Shown here: positions 46,001 to 53,994 of the stretch, piece by piece | Layout of the letters: each line of letters begins with the position of its first letter | Numbering within the stretch: the stretch's first letter is position 1 | Origin: Thiocapsa marina 5811 | GTDB taxonomy: Bacteria > Pseudomonadota > Gammaproteobacteria > Chromatiales > Chromatiaceae | DNA length: 64,000 nt | Reading direction: 5' to 3' | NCBI RefSeq assembly: GCF_000223985.1 | Contig: NZ_AFWV01000009.1 | Span: forward strand, 1-64,000 | The notes under the pieces: model-generated | The model's database searches: none | What the model was told of the DNA's origin: nothing | Seen by the model: the letters and a program-made list of their open reading frames with translations, nothing else | Translations under genes and position numbers: made by a program

Positions 46001-46443
46001 ACTACAAGCGGTATCAGGCGATCATCGCCGACTACAACCGCGAGAAGGACCGGGTCACCATTGAGAAGACCTTTGCCGATCTGACCGATCTGCTTGCAAG
46101 CCTTGATGAGGAGCAGCGGCGCGCCGCCGAGGAAGGCTTGGACGAGCATGAATTGGCGCTGTTCGATCTGCTGAAAAAGGACCGGCTCGGTCAGGCAGAG
46201 CGCGAGCAGGTCAAACAGGCAAGCCAGCGGCTCTTGGCCGCGCTGCGCGGACTGTTGGCACCACTGGAACGCTGGACCGATAAGGAGCAGACCCAAGCCG
46301 AGGTGGAGATCTTCATTCTGGATCAGCTTTACACTGATCTGCCTTCGCCGTCCTTTACGGAAGAAGACCGGCAGGAAGCGGCGGCGATCGTCTATCGGCA
46401 CGTCTGGCAACAGTCGGTCAGCGGTGCTTTCCTTGCCGGATAG
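43048..46443 (+). CDS. hsdR: Type I restriction enzyme, endonuclease/translocase subunit
   Basis: About 1131 aa from the ATG at 43048, preferred because GAGGAAA precedes it; an ATG at 43027 is in frame. The N-terminal PD-(D/E)XK nuclease core reads RADLIGFVNGLPLVFFEHK. SF2 helicase motor motifs follow: Walker A FWHTQGSGKSYSM, FVLMTDRNDLDGQ, DEAH box VISDEAHRTQ and FIGFTGTPLF, then motif VI MQAIARANRRYPGK. A helical C-terminal region binds the methylase core. With HsdM and HsdS it would cleave unmodified DNA after translocation. The frame is intact. Confidence 0.94.
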   Translation: MALTDINSEDRLVQQTFADHLRDVLGWDSVYAWNQETFGPNGTLGRKDTTEVALIRDLRAAIVRLNPELPEQAVNEAIETLTRQDFSRSLLQHNQEFYRYIRDGVPVSYRDAQGRMRQGYARVIDFRQPESKNNRFLCVRELKITGLRTPNYNRRADLIGFVNGLPLVFFEHKAVYRNIRAGFEGNLRDYLDEHVIAHAFHHNAFLIVSNGHRARYGSITSGWEHFAEWKRLDERDKGSVEAEVLLNGMLAKDRLLDLVENFILFDASKPGAIRKIIASNHQVLGVNRAVDAVIRQEALKREFSGEKRLRSRIIELPLEPQRFPKAAEAPASYIPEGPIMLIERAHPDLGRLGVFWHTQGSGKSYSMAFFTEKVRRRVPGNFTFVLMTDRNDLDGQIYRTFVGCGVADERTPRAGTGKELEQLLKENHRYIFSLIHKFNQDVKRDAPYSKRDDIIVISDEAHRTQAGKLARNMRLALPNAAFIGFTGTPLFKDDELTKRIFGGYVSRYDFKRSEEDGATVKLVYESRGEKLGIARLDLNDRIAEKIDEAELNPDQEALLEKLLGKDYEVITADERLDRIADDFVEHCATRWASGKSLLVCIDKPTCARVQQRILPRWRAKTERVQRAAAAKQADLAGATDPEVRERLRAQHDRLREQAKWLEETRIQIIISEAQNEVADFQKWGFDIIPHRALMKQGFETTDGKRVDVETAFKDPRHPFRVAIVCAMWLTGFDVECLSTLYLDKPMKAHTLMQAIARANRRYPGKDFGLIVDYNGMLKSLRAALAQYALGDDGSGGDEIVTPIEERVQALLEAIEATEAHVRGLGFEMPSLIGAHGFVRIKGMADAVEAVYTSDESKRRFEILARQVFIRFRALLMEPSAFAYAERHDNIEAIYKKLTERRDTADVTELLKELHRIVNQAIRAEAPGADQTEGLIFDLSQIDLERLRDEFAKKVRRKATAVQDIREIVERKLAEMLKHNPQRMDYYKRYQAIIADYNREKDRVTIEKTFADLTDLLASLDEEQRRAAEEGLDEHELALFDLLKKDRLGQAEREQVKQASQRLLAALRGLLAPLERWTDKEQTQAEVEIFILDQLYTDLPSPSFTEEDRQEAAAIVYRHVWQQSVSGAFLAG

Positions 46444-46540
46444 TGGCCTGAACCCCAGAGGCACGGCATCGCTGGACGCGGGATTGTCAACAACGAAGGG
46501 CGTCTACAGGTACCCTGAATCTTTCAGGAGGATTTCAGCA

Positions 46541-46651
46541 ATGGCGAAGTTCAAACCAGGCCAAAGTGGCAATCCTGCCGGCAAACCGCCGGGCACGGCG
46601 AGCCAGTCCACCAGGCTGCGACGCAGCATCGAGCAGCACATAGAGAATTAA
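46541..46651 (+). pseudogene. DUF5681-type protein, truncated after 36 codons
   Basis: A strong AGGAGG site precedes the ATG. The product starts MAKFKPGQSGNPAGKPPGTA, the unmistakable N-terminus of DUF5681 proteins found beside phage and island genes, but a TAA follows after 36 residues. Downstream in another frame, ALEQETIAREVVLIVVGRPT suggests the remainder is frameshifted. Considered broken. Confidence 0.6.
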
Positions 46652-46788
46652 GGCCCTGGAGCAGGAGACCATCGCCCGCGAGGTCGTGCTGATCGTGGTC
46701 GGCCGACCGACGACTGAACAGGAGCGCAAGATCCAGCAAGGCAGGTATGGGGCCGTGATTCAGATTCCCGACAACCGGAGGGATCGCC

Positions 46789-47052
46789 ATGCAGCAGATT
46801 GAACGACGGGTGATCGCACTCGAACGGCGATCCATCCATGTCGCTGATGGGTTCGTCAAGCACTTAAACGCTGATGATGCCAAGTTCAACCGTCGAATCG
46901 CGCGCCGTCATAGCGCATCCGGGCTCGACTTCGATCTGTTCGTGCGGATCATGCCAGATGACGATGTTCGGCGCCTTCACGCGCTGCACATGGGTGTGCT
47001 CGCGAAACTCGGTGTCAGCATCGATGATCTACCCAATGACGACTCACCATAG
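46789..47052 (+). CDS. Small hypothetical island protein
   Basis: An 87-aa protein preceded by a GGAGG site. It is hydrophilic and probably helical (MQQIERRVIALERRSIHVAD). No family recognised. It could belong with the DUF5681 remnant upstream as part of a degraded phage-like segment. Confidence 0.5.
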   Translation: MQQIERRVIALERRSIHVADGFVKHLNADDAKFNRRIARRHSASGLDFDLFVRIMPDDDVRRLHALHMGVLAKLGVSIDDLPNDDSP

Positions 47053-47143
47053 CAGTGACCGGCGATCCGAGCGGTCAGTTTCGTTTAGGGCGATGTGAGA
47101 ATCCGTCGAGGCCATCGAGTCACACACTCAGGGAGCAAGGAGC

Positions 47144-47776
47144 ATGAGTTCGAGATTCGCCAGCGCGGAGCAGTATAAGAGCGTCGAGGAGGTCCGAGAC
47201 GCCTATCCGGGAGCCGTCGAGATCATGGAGGTCGAGGCCGGATGGATGGTCTTCGCGACCGAGGCGCAGTTTGCGAGCTGGAGGCGAAAGCAGTACGCGA
47301 CGTTGCAGTCACGACCCCGGCTCGGCTCGGGGCTGGTTTTTTTAGCGGATTCCGCGGCTGAAAGGACCCTGAAAGGACCCAGGGCAGAGAGGCTACTCTC
47401 GGTTCGGCGATGCCGCATCCAACTCTTTGTTTTTGAATGGTGCCCGGGGCGGGAATCGAACCCGCATGACCGAAGTCGAGGGATTTTAAGTCCCTTGCGT
47501 CTACCAGTTTCGCCACCCGGGCGCGGCGTGAGGCTTGGGGTTGTCGGCAGGGTCCACTTTTCGGTGCGTCATCCGATCCTCGGTGAGCGGCAAGGGGCGA
47601 CACTATCCGAGCAGACGATCGACGAAGAGTTCCGGCGGGGGTTGATGATGGAGGCTGAGGTCGGCGTCAAACCGGGGTACATGGCCTTGCAGTCTGTTCT
47701 TGCTCCTTCCCTCGCACTCCATCCGGCTTCTTGCCAAACCTTCAGTCCGTTCTCAACGGGCATCAGTGTCCCGTAG
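47144..47776 (+). CDS. Hypothetical island-end protein; 3' end uncertain
   Basis: An AAGGAG site precedes the ATG. The first ~65 residues (YPGAVEIMEVEAGWMVFATE then AQFASWRRKQ) resemble small phage/island proteins. The open frame then passes a likely terminator and the whole antisense tRNA-Leu gene before stopping at 47776, so the last ~120 codons are almost certainly not natural. The original gene probably ended within the island and lost its stop by integration or mutation. Confidence 0.4.
   Translation: MSSRFASAEQYKSVEEVRDAYPGAVEIMEVEAGWMVFATEAQFASWRRKQYATLQSRPRLGSGLVFLADSAAERTLKGPRAERLLSVRRCRIQLFVFEWCPGRESNPHDRSRGILSPLRLPVSPPGRGVRLGVVGRVHFSVRHPILGERQGATLSEQTIDEEFRRGLMMEAEVGVKPGYMALQSVLAPSLALHPASCQTFSPFSTGISVP
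47315..47343 (+). terminator. Possible Rho-independent terminator
   Basis: A short GC stem, CCCCGG...CTCGGGG (47315-47332), is followed by seven T (47337-47343). Read on the plus strand it would end transcription leaving the island before the tRNA gene. Confidence 0.4.
47358..47383 (+). repeat. Putative integrase arm-site repeat, right copy
   Basis: CTGAAAGGACC repeated in tandem, then CAGG. It is the counterpart of 36173-36198 (25 of 26 identical, same orientation), about 55 bp inside attR. Confidence 0.5.
47437..47492 (-). repeat. attR: island-end copy within tRNA-Leu
   Basis: A 56-bp block identical to 35991-36046, spanning the anticodon loop to the encoded CCA of the tRNA plus one flanking base. 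The crossover occurred within this block. Confidence 0.88.
47438..47522 (-). tRNA. tRNA-Leu (anticodon UAA)
   Basis: 85 nt including an encoded CCA. The acceptor 5' strand GCCCGGG pairs with CCCGGGC. The D loop reads GGCGAAACTGGTAGACGC, as in leucine tRNAs. The anticodon loop ACTTAAAAT gives UAA. A long variable arm (CCCTCGACTTCGGTC) marks it as class II, and GGTTCGATTCC is the T loop. The island inserted at its 3' end and the duplicated sequence restored the gene. Confidence 0.95.
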
Positions 47777-47904
47777 ACATGGCGGCTTTGCAAGCCGCAA
47801 CCGCAGTCGGTCGACTGTATTGCAGATGCATTCGTCGTCGCCCGGATGCAGTGCGCGCCGGCGTGCCGTCATAGGGCGCCCCGCCGGCGATCGTGGTTCG
47901 CCGT
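47523..47904. other. Interval without a supported gene
   Basis: About 380 bp between the tRNA 5' end and the hydrolase stop codon. Only overlapping short open frames without family resemblance were seen. The tRNA promoter should lie just right of 47522. Confidence 0.4.
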
Positions 47905-49524
47905 TCATTCGAAGATCGTCTTTAGCCGGGCTACCTCGGCGTCGCTCCAGCCTTTCGGTTCGGTCAGCGCCAGCCATGCGTCGATGTAGTGCGCCGGCGC
48001 GAATTCGTGACCGAAGCCTTTCGGGCTGACGCCCGCCACCATGTCGGCGGCCAGTTGCAGCATCGTCACGAGTGGAAACCAGCGTAGGTCAGGCGACACG
48101 TCGGGGCCGCGAGGTGCCTGCAGCCAATCGGGCTCACGCCACGCCGACTGCGGACTGAAGAAGGTGATCGGATCGCTCGCGTACTGGAGGAAAGCGATCC
48201 GAAAGGCGCCCCAGGGTTGGTCGCCGCTCTCCAATCCGCCGTCCTGGTTCATGAACCGAACCACCGACCCACCACGGAAACGAGGCAGCCACGCCGGCGA
48301 TCCGGGATCGCGCTGAGCCGTCATGCGCCTCCAGGCGTCGTTGCGGAAGGGTGGGCCGCTCCAGAGTGCGCCGTTGAATGGGTCATCGATGATGTCGTAG
48401 AGATCGAACGACAGATCGGAGTTCAACGAACCCAGGCTCAGGCCGTTGAGGTAGAGCCTCGGCCTCGCGTCGCGGGGAAGGCGACGCCAGTAGCCATAAA
48501 TTTCCGCGAACAGGGTACGGGCCATCTCAGCCCCATAGGCGCCCTCGGTCAGCAGTGCGAGCGGGCTGTTCAGATAGGAATACTGGGCGGCCACGGTGGC
48601 AATGTCGCCACGGTGCAGGTACTCGACCGGATCTTGCGAAGCTGCATCGATCCAGCCGGTGCCGGTCGGTGTCACCAGCAGCAGTGTCGAGCGTTCGAAG
48701 CCGCCCACGCGCTTCAACTCATCCAGTGCCAGACGTGCCCGCTCTTCAGGGGTATCGGCTGAGTTTAAGCCGACATAGACGCGAATCGGCGCCGGCATCG
48801 GGGCCGAAAAAAAACCGCTCAGGTCTTCGGCGTCGGGCCCGCCGGCAACGAACTTACGGCCCTGGCGGCCGAGGTCTTCCCAATTGATCAAGGACGCCAG
48901 ACTGCCGGTCTGGTCGGGATCGGTCGGGCGCGGCAAATCGTCCTGAATCAGCGCATCGAGCTCCTGAAACGAACGATCGGCCACGCGCAGCAGGCTGCTC
49001 AGCAAGACGCCGTCGATCACGGACCAGAAGAGCGCCGCTGCGGCGACGATACCGAGCAGATGTGAAATTCTCGGCGGCATGAAACGCCGCAGTTTGACCG
49101 CAAGCACCCGAAACACCCAGCGAAACGCGCGCGCGAGCGCCAGCAGGATCAGGAACAACAACACCGCGATCGGGCCGAGCAGCAAGGGTTGCAGGCCGGC
49201 TTGCTCCTCCATGCCCATCAGCTCGCGAAGCGCGTTCTGCCAATGGTTCGCCTGCCATAGAAAGCTCACCGCGACAACCAGGCACAGCAGTGCTGCGATG
49301 GACTTGATGACGAGCGCGGTACGCTTGCGCAACACTGGCAATTGCAGATAGTTCCACAGGGCGACCGTCGCAACGCCAAGACCATAGCCTGCCGAAAACG
49401 ACAGGCCGGAAAGAATGCCCTGAATGAAAAACGGTCTTGGCAGCAGCGAGGGCGTCAGCGAAAAGGCAAAGAAAACGTTTCCGACGAGTAGACCGACAAT
49501 GTTTAGCTGCATTGAATTCGTCAT
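47905..49524 (-). CDS. Membrane alpha/beta-hydrolase family protein (Abhydrolase_9 type)
   Basis: A 539-aa protein with the ATG at 49524 (MTNSMQLNIVGLLVGN). Five or so N-terminal membrane helices (about 8-170) precede a C-terminal serine-hydrolase-like domain with the nucleophile elbow GLSLGS, ALWSGPPF and RFMNQDGGL; a late GHEF motif may supply the catalytic His. This layout is that of Abhydrolase_9 proteins of unknown substrate. It is a single gene facing the AI-2E-type permease gene's end. Confidence 0.82.
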   Translation of the reverse strand: MTNSMQLNIVGLLVGNVFFAFSLTPSLLPRPFFIQGILSGLSFSAGYGLGVATVALWNYLQLPVLRKRTALVIKSIAALLCLVVAVSFLWQANHWQNALRELMGMEEQAGLQPLLLGPIAVLLFLILLALARAFRWVFRVLAVKLRRFMPPRISHLLGIVAAAALFWSVIDGVLLSSLLRVADRSFQELDALIQDDLPRPTDPDQTGSLASLINWEDLGRQGRKFVAGGPDAEDLSGFFSAPMPAPIRVYVGLNSADTPEERARLALDELKRVGGFERSTLLLVTPTGTGWIDAASQDPVEYLHRGDIATVAAQYSYLNSPLALLTEGAYGAEMARTLFAEIYGYWRRLPRDARPRLYLNGLSLGSLNSDLSFDLYDIIDDPFNGALWSGPPFRNDAWRRMTAQRDPGSPAWLPRFRGGSVVRFMNQDGGLESGDQPWGAFRIAFLQYASDPITFFSPQSAWREPDWLQAPRGPDVSPDLRWFPLVTMLQLAADMVAGVSPKGFGHEFAPAHYIDAWLALTEPKGWSDAEVARLKTIFE

Positions 49525-49643
49525 CGCACTGAAGTGTTCGGGACGGACACGCAAACCGACTCGACGAGTCGACAGCCGCAGGGGCGGACCTTGCGCGAAA
49601 AATCGGTCGAGGGCAACGCCGCTACCTTCTTTCGGCTCCGCTG

Positions 49644-50693
49644 TCAGAGCCCCGCGGGCTCCTCCGTAATCGCTGGCCCCATCAAGATCGCGAGCGGGCG
49701 GGTATGCGGGCTCGCATCGAGCGCGATGATCAACGCCGTGGTCAACGGTACGGCCAGGAACATGCCGACGGTGCCGAACAGCCAGCCCCAGAACAACAGT
49801 GCGATGAAGACTGCCAGCGTCGAGATGCCAAGCCCCTTACCCATGATCCGCGGCTCGATGACGTTGCCGATCGCGGTATTAATCACCAGGTAACCGGCCG
49901 CAACCATCAGTGCCGTGACCAAGTCGACCTGCACGAGTGCCAGCAGGACGGCTGGGATCATCATGACGATGTTGCCGACGACCGGCACGAAATTCAGAAA
50001 AAAGGCGATCACCGCCCAGAGGATGGCGAAATCGATACCGAAGAACTTGAGCAAGAGCCAGACACAGACCGCGGTGGCGAAGCTGGTCATCGTCTTGATC
50101 AACATATAGCGGTTGATGTTGTCGAGCAGCCGCTTCAGTCGCGCTTCGCCCGTCTCGGTCAGATTGAAAGCCGCCTTCAGCTTGCCCGGTATCGCCGGCA
50201 CCTCGAGTAGGATGAAGATCACCGTGAGCAGCACCAACAGACCGGTCGCAAAGACGCCGCTGGCACTGGACAACAATCCCGGCACCAGGGCCGTGAGCCT
50301 GGACGGGTCCAACAGGTCCGTCGCTGCCTCGGCCGGGTTGTCGACGCCGGTGCCCCCCATCAAACCGCCGAATTGCTGGGCCAGCGCCGCGAAACGTTCC
50401 TGATAGGTCGGCAGGCTATCCTGAAAGCCCTCGAGCGCCCCGGTCGTAATCAGCGCGAGCAGGCTGCCGACATCAAGCAGCACAAAGGCGATCACGAACA
50501 GCGCGCCCCATTTCGGCATCCCTTTGCGACGCATCCAGGCCAGCGCCGGGGTGGCGACGATCGCGATGAAGATGGCGAGCAGGATCGGCGAGAGCAGCGG
50601 CGCGGCGGTCTTCAACAAGGTCACGACCAGCGCGACGGCACCGGCGACAACCAGGCCGCGCGCGGGCGCACTGAAGGTGGATAGCACATTCAT
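49644..50693 (-). CDS. AI-2E/PerM-family membrane transporter
   Basis: A 349-aa protein with about eight helices; the ATG at 50693 (MNVLSTFSAPARGLVV) was chosen, since further upstream in-frame sequence belongs to remnants. Typical family segments are FFLNFVPVVGNIVMMIPAVLLAL (in parts), GNVIEPRIMGKGLGISTLAV and FWGWLFGTVGMFLAVPLT. Family members include the AI-2 exporter TqsA and a Na+(Li+)/H+ antiporter, so substrate cannot be predicted. Single gene. Confidence 0.88.
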   Translation of the reverse strand: MNVLSTFSAPARGLVVAGAVALVVTLLKTAAPLLSPILLAIFIAIVATPALAWMRRKGMPKWGALFVIAFVLLDVGSLLALITTGALEGFQDSLPTYQERFAALAQQFGGLMGGTGVDNPAEAATDLLDPSRLTALVPGLLSSASGVFATGLLVLLTVIFILLEVPAIPGKLKAAFNLTETGEARLKRLLDNINRYMLIKTMTSFATAVCVWLLLKFFGIDFAILWAVIAFFLNFVPVVGNIVMMIPAVLLALVQVDLVTALMVAAGYLVINTAIGNVIEPRIMGKGLGISTLAVFIALLFWGWLFGTVGMFLAVPLTTALIIALDASPHTRPLAILMGPAITEEPAGL

Positions 50694-50787
50694 GGGGCGA
50701 TTGCTCCTCAGTTGGGTTGATTCCTCGACACGGAAGCCCGCACCCGGGTGAGCGATTGGGGCTGGTCGATCGACGATCTCGCGTCGA

Positions 50788-50990
50788 CTAGGCGAGCGCC
50801 TTCTCCTTGAGCCTGTCGAACTCACCCTGGTTGATCGTGCCCACATCGAGCAGCATCCTCTGCAGCGATAGCCGGCGAGCAGCAGTACCAGCGGGTGAAT
50901 CAGCACCAGGAGAAGCGCAACGAAACCGATCTGTTTATGAACGAGTTGCAGGGCATCGAGCCAGAACGCTGCGGTTGCGCTCTTTACCCG
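50788..50990 (-). pseudogene. Remnants: ferric-reductase-like helix and SHOCT-like tail
   Basis: Two minus-strand fragments in different frames. At about 50877-50990, LDALQLVHKQIGFVALLLVL then IHPLVLLLAG resembles a haem-binding helix of ferric-reductase-like membrane domains. At 50788-50856, MLLDVGTINQGEFDRLKEKA ends like SHOCT-type helical tails. Neither is a complete gene. They fill the gap between the permease and the YfcC-type carrier. Confidence 0.35.
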
Positions 50991-51009
50991 GGACAGCAGG
51001 GCCAGATGC

Positions 51010-52611
51010 TCAGGCGATGCTGGCGGCGATTGCAAGCACGGCCGCGGACACGACGAACAGGGCCAACAGCAGCGGCCACATGAAGCGCAGGTATTTGTCG
51101 TACCCCACCTTCGCGATGGCCAGGCCGCCGATAAGGACGACGTTCGTTGGAGAGACCAGGAGCGCGAGCCCGTGGCCCAGGATCCAGGCGGTGATGGTCA
51201 GCGGACGGCCGACCCCGGCGAAGTCGGCCAGCGGCGTCAGCAGGGGCATCGCCAGCGCGGCATGTCCGGAGCTCGACGGGATCAAGAAGGCCAGCGGGAC
51301 GTTCACCACCATGGTCGCGACGGCAAAGGCCCCCGCGGACGAGCCGGTGATCAGCTGCTCCATGGCGTGCAGGATGGTGCCCAGGGTCTGGGTGTTGGTC
51401 AAGATCACCGAGACACCACCCGCGAGGAGGATGACCATGGCCGGACCCATCATGTCCGAGGCACCCGCCTTGATGAGCCGCACGATCTCTTTCTCGTCCA
51501 TCCGCGCGACCAGGCCTACCAGCACCGATGCGATCAGGAACAGCATCGCCAGTTGCGGGAACCACCAGTCGAGCTCGAACCAGAGGGGCTCGACCCCGGC
51601 GACCTCGTGGGTAACGTAATAGTCGGCCGGGCCGGTGTTGCCGCCGAGGATGCTGGCCCAGGGGATGACCGAGAAGATCATCAGTCCGAACGCCAAGACG
51701 GTGATCGCGAGCACCCATCTCTGGGTGCCGGTGAGGGTCCGATCGGCCGCGTCGGGGTCTAGGTCAGGGTCGGGACTGCCCGCCGTATTATCGGCGGAGG
51801 ACGCGTCCTCCGAGGTCGACTGGTCGAATCCGATCAGGGAGGCGCTCGGGCTCGCCCGCACCCGTGCCGCGTAGCGCAGCACCCAGGCCACCGCCATCGA
51901 GGTCAGCAGAACCCACAAGATCAGCCGCAGCAGGATGCCCTCGCCGATACCGACCCCGGCCTCACCGGCGGCGACCCCGATGGAGAACGGATTGACCGTC
52001 GCTGCCATGACCCCGATCAGCGAACCGACGATGATCATCGCGGCCGTGACCAGGCGGTCATAGCCGAGCGCCGCCATCAGCGGGATGAACAGCGCATAGA
52101 ACCCGAGAGTCTCCACCGAGAAGCCCATGGTGGTGCCTAGCAGGGAGAACAGCACCATGACCGCGGTGATCAGCAGCCAGCCGTGGTTCCTCAGGCGGTT
52201 GGCGAGCGCCGCCACCGCTACCTCCAGGCTGTGGGTGGCAAAGCTGATGGAGATGAAGGCTCCAATGGACATGATGAAGACGATGATGCCGATCTGACCG
52301 AACAGACGCCCGACGATCTCGGTGTCGACGACTCCCGCCACCGGGCTCAGCAGACCGTAGATCCCGTTGACCGGGGCGAGGATGAGCTGCGCGACCCGCT
52401 TATCGAAGGTCAGGGGCGTCTCGATGCGCTCGAAGGTCCCCGGGATCGGGGAGCCGTCGGCGTCCCGGGCATAGCGCCCGGACGGGATGAACAGTGCCGC
52501 CACCCAGACCAGGACCATGACGAACGCCAGGGTCGTCACCGCGCTCGGGAACTGGAACCTAGGCCTCGATGCCTTGGATTGGTTGGTCGTCTTCGGGGTC
52601 GCCTCGGACAT
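51010..52611 (-). CDS. YfcC/ArcD-type basic amino acid or C4-carboxylate carrier
   Basis: A 533-aa polytopic protein (about 12 helices) of the YfcC group in the ion-transporter superfamily. A GGAGGGATGC leader precedes the ATG at 52611. Family landmarks are FPSAVTTLAFVMVLVWVAALFIPSGRY at the N-terminus (given in part here as LVWVAALFIPSGRY), GTTMGFSVETLGFYALFIPL, MGPAMVILLAGGVSVIL and LIPSSSGHAALAMPLLTPL. An acidic loop (STSEDASSADNTAGSPDPD) separates the halves. Its place beside arginine deiminase suggests it carries arginine, ornithine or citrulline (inference). Confidence 0.85.
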   Translation of the reverse strand: MSEATPKTTNQSKASRPRFQFPSAVTTLAFVMVLVWVAALFIPSGRYARDADGSPIPGTFERIETPLTFDKRVAQLILAPVNGIYGLLSPVAGVVDTEIVGRLFGQIGIIVFIMSIGAFISISFATHSLEVAVAALANRLRNHGWLLITAVMVLFSLLGTTMGFSVETLGFYALFIPLMAALGYDRLVTAAMIIVGSLIGVMAATVNPFSIGVAAGEAGVGIGEGILLRLILWVLLTSMAVAWVLRYAARVRASPSASLIGFDQSTSEDASSADNTAGSPDPDLDPDAADRTLTGTQRWVLAITVLAFGLMIFSVIPWASILGGNTGPADYYVTHEVAGVEPLWFELDWWFPQLAMLFLIASVLVGLVARMDEKEIVRLIKAGASDMMGPAMVILLAGGVSVILTNTQTLGTILHAMEQLITGSSAGAFAVATMVVNVPLAFLIPSSSGHAALAMPLLTPLADFAGVGRPLTITAWILGHGLALLVSPTNVVLIGGLAIAKVGYDKYLRFMWPLLLALFVVSAAVLAIAASIA

Positions 52612-52723
52612 GCATCCCTCCGGAGGGGGTATTGAATAGGCGGAGCGGCAACCGCCCCCTTCGATCTCCAAGTAGACGCTTAGGGTCGGTGGAAAAACAA
52701 CTGAAACGCAGTTGTCTGTTTCT

Positions 52724-53881
52724 CTAGAAGGACTTGCGCACGTTCACCCAAATCTCGGTCGCGCTGTAGTCGCTGAACTCCGCGTCACCCTCATCGCGGA
52801 TATACAGCACCTCCGGCCGCAGTGACCAGCCCGGGGCGAACGCATAGGTCAACCCGCCACCGAGCTCGTAGATGTCGAGGTCTGGCCTGAGTCGCCCGGG
52901 GTCGCCAAAGGCGTTCTCGTACGGGATGTCCTCGTGCGTTCCGTTGTGCTCCCAAAAGCCAAACAGAAAGGCGCCAAGGCGTTCGTTGAAGTCCATGCTC
53001 CAGTCGATCTGGGCGCCATAGATGGTTTGATCCCCGCCCTCACGATCATTTGTCGCCCATTCGCGACCGCCATTCACGGTGACGGTCACCGCCGCCCTTC
53101 CGTCCAGCAGGGCGCGTGTCCACCCCAGCCAGGCCTGGGCGATGTCCCGGCTGCGATTGCGCTCGCCGCCGCGGGGGTACTCGCGGGAGCGGACCTCAGC
53201 CTCGATCACGATCTCGTTGTCCGGATCGAGAACGAAGGCCCGATTGACGAACAGACCATAGTCCTGCCGATAGCCGTCACCGCCCCGGTAACTGGCCCGG
53301 CCGCGCACGCCGACCGACTGGCTGCCCGCATCCAGCGACTGGATCACCGCCGCGTTCCAGCGCAGATCCGAGTCGTCCCGCCGGTTGGTGTCGTCGTAGT
53401 CGCGGAACTGATAGTCCAGGCCAGCGTCGATCGAGATGTCGTCCGTCACGATGTAGCCCAATCCGCCGCCGATGCGTGCATTCCAGAACCAGTCACGGGT
53501 GGGGTTACCGCCCAGGGCATTGGTGGTGCGGGTGACGTTCTCACGGTAGAAGCCGCCGCCCGTCTCGGCATAGCCGAAGCCGCTCAGACGTTTGCCTTCC
53601 TTGTAGTCTTGCGCCGCGCGGGAGTAGATCTCGGCCTGCTCGCGCAGGTCCGGGGGCAGGTTGTCGTAGCGCAGGACCTGCTCGAACTCAAGCACCGCTT
53701 TGGCGTATTCGCCTCTGTCCAAAAAGGCCTGGCCACGCTCGAGGTGGCTGGAGATGGAGTCTTGCTTTACCTCGGTCGCGCTGGTCTCCGCGCCCTGTGC
53801 AGGTCCACCCAGAGCGAGCAAGGACGCGATCAAAGATCCCGCAATCCCGGCCCCGACCCCACGGCCTCGATCCCCGTTCAT
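52724..53881 (-). CDS. Outer-membrane beta-barrel protein with an N-terminal TPR-like segment
   Basis: A 385-aa exported protein: signal peptide (about 1-31, cleaving after GPAQGA), a short helical TPR-like region (LERGQAFLDRGEYAKAVLEF, about 46-90), then alternating amphipathic strands ending VNVRKSF with a C-terminal Phe, the mark of outer-membrane barrels. The strand pattern (WNAAVIQSLDAGSQSVGVRG; DIAQAWLGWTRALLDG) suits a DUF560/surface-lipoprotein-type or porin-like barrel. It sits between arcA and the YfcC-type gene and may serve as the outer-membrane pore for that pathway (inference). Confidence 0.75.
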   Translation of the reverse strand: MNGDRGRGVGAGIAGSLIASLLALGGPAQGAETSATEVKQDSISSHLERGQAFLDRGEYAKAVLEFEQVLRYDNLPPDLREQAEIYSRAAQDYKEGKRLSGFGYAETGGGFYRENVTRTTNALGGNPTRDWFWNARIGGGLGYIVTDDISIDAGLDYQFRDYDDTNRRDDSDLRWNAAVIQSLDAGSQSVGVRGRASYRGGDGYRQDYGLFVNRAFVLDPDNEIVIEAEVRSREYPRGGERNRSRDIAQAWLGWTRALLDGRAAVTVTVNGGREWATNDREGGDQTIYGAQIDWSMDFNERLGAFLFGFWEHNGTHEDIPYENAFGDPGRLRPDLDIYELGGGLTYAFAPGWSLRPEVLYIRDEGDAEFSDYSATEIWVNVRKSF

Positions 53882-53994
53882 GCGGTTTTTCCTCTTGATT
53901 GCGTCCGCTATGGGTCGGGCTGCAGCCCGACGACGACGCTTGCCGACCGGCTGGTTCTGTGTCGGACTGAAAGCCAACCCACGGTCCCCGAGCC

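Larger units (their letters stand above)
35991..47492. mobile_element. Genomic island integrated in tRNA-Leu(UAA)
   Basis: A 56-bp perfect direct repeat marks the ends: 35991-36046 and 47437-47492. The right copy is the 3' half of an intact tRNA-Leu gene; the left is an isolated copy. Inside are a P4-type integrase (amber-interrupted) next to the left end, toxin-antitoxin remnants, a type I restriction-modification system, a zeta-like kinase pair and small phage-like genes. The lower-GC specificity-gene region (about 40.8-41.9 kb) also supports acquisition by transfer. Confidence 0.88.

Noticed and set aside
47523-47776. Coding sequence running through the tRNA-Leu gene
   Set aside because: Continuation of the 47144 frame across an antisense tRNA is an artefact of a missing stop.
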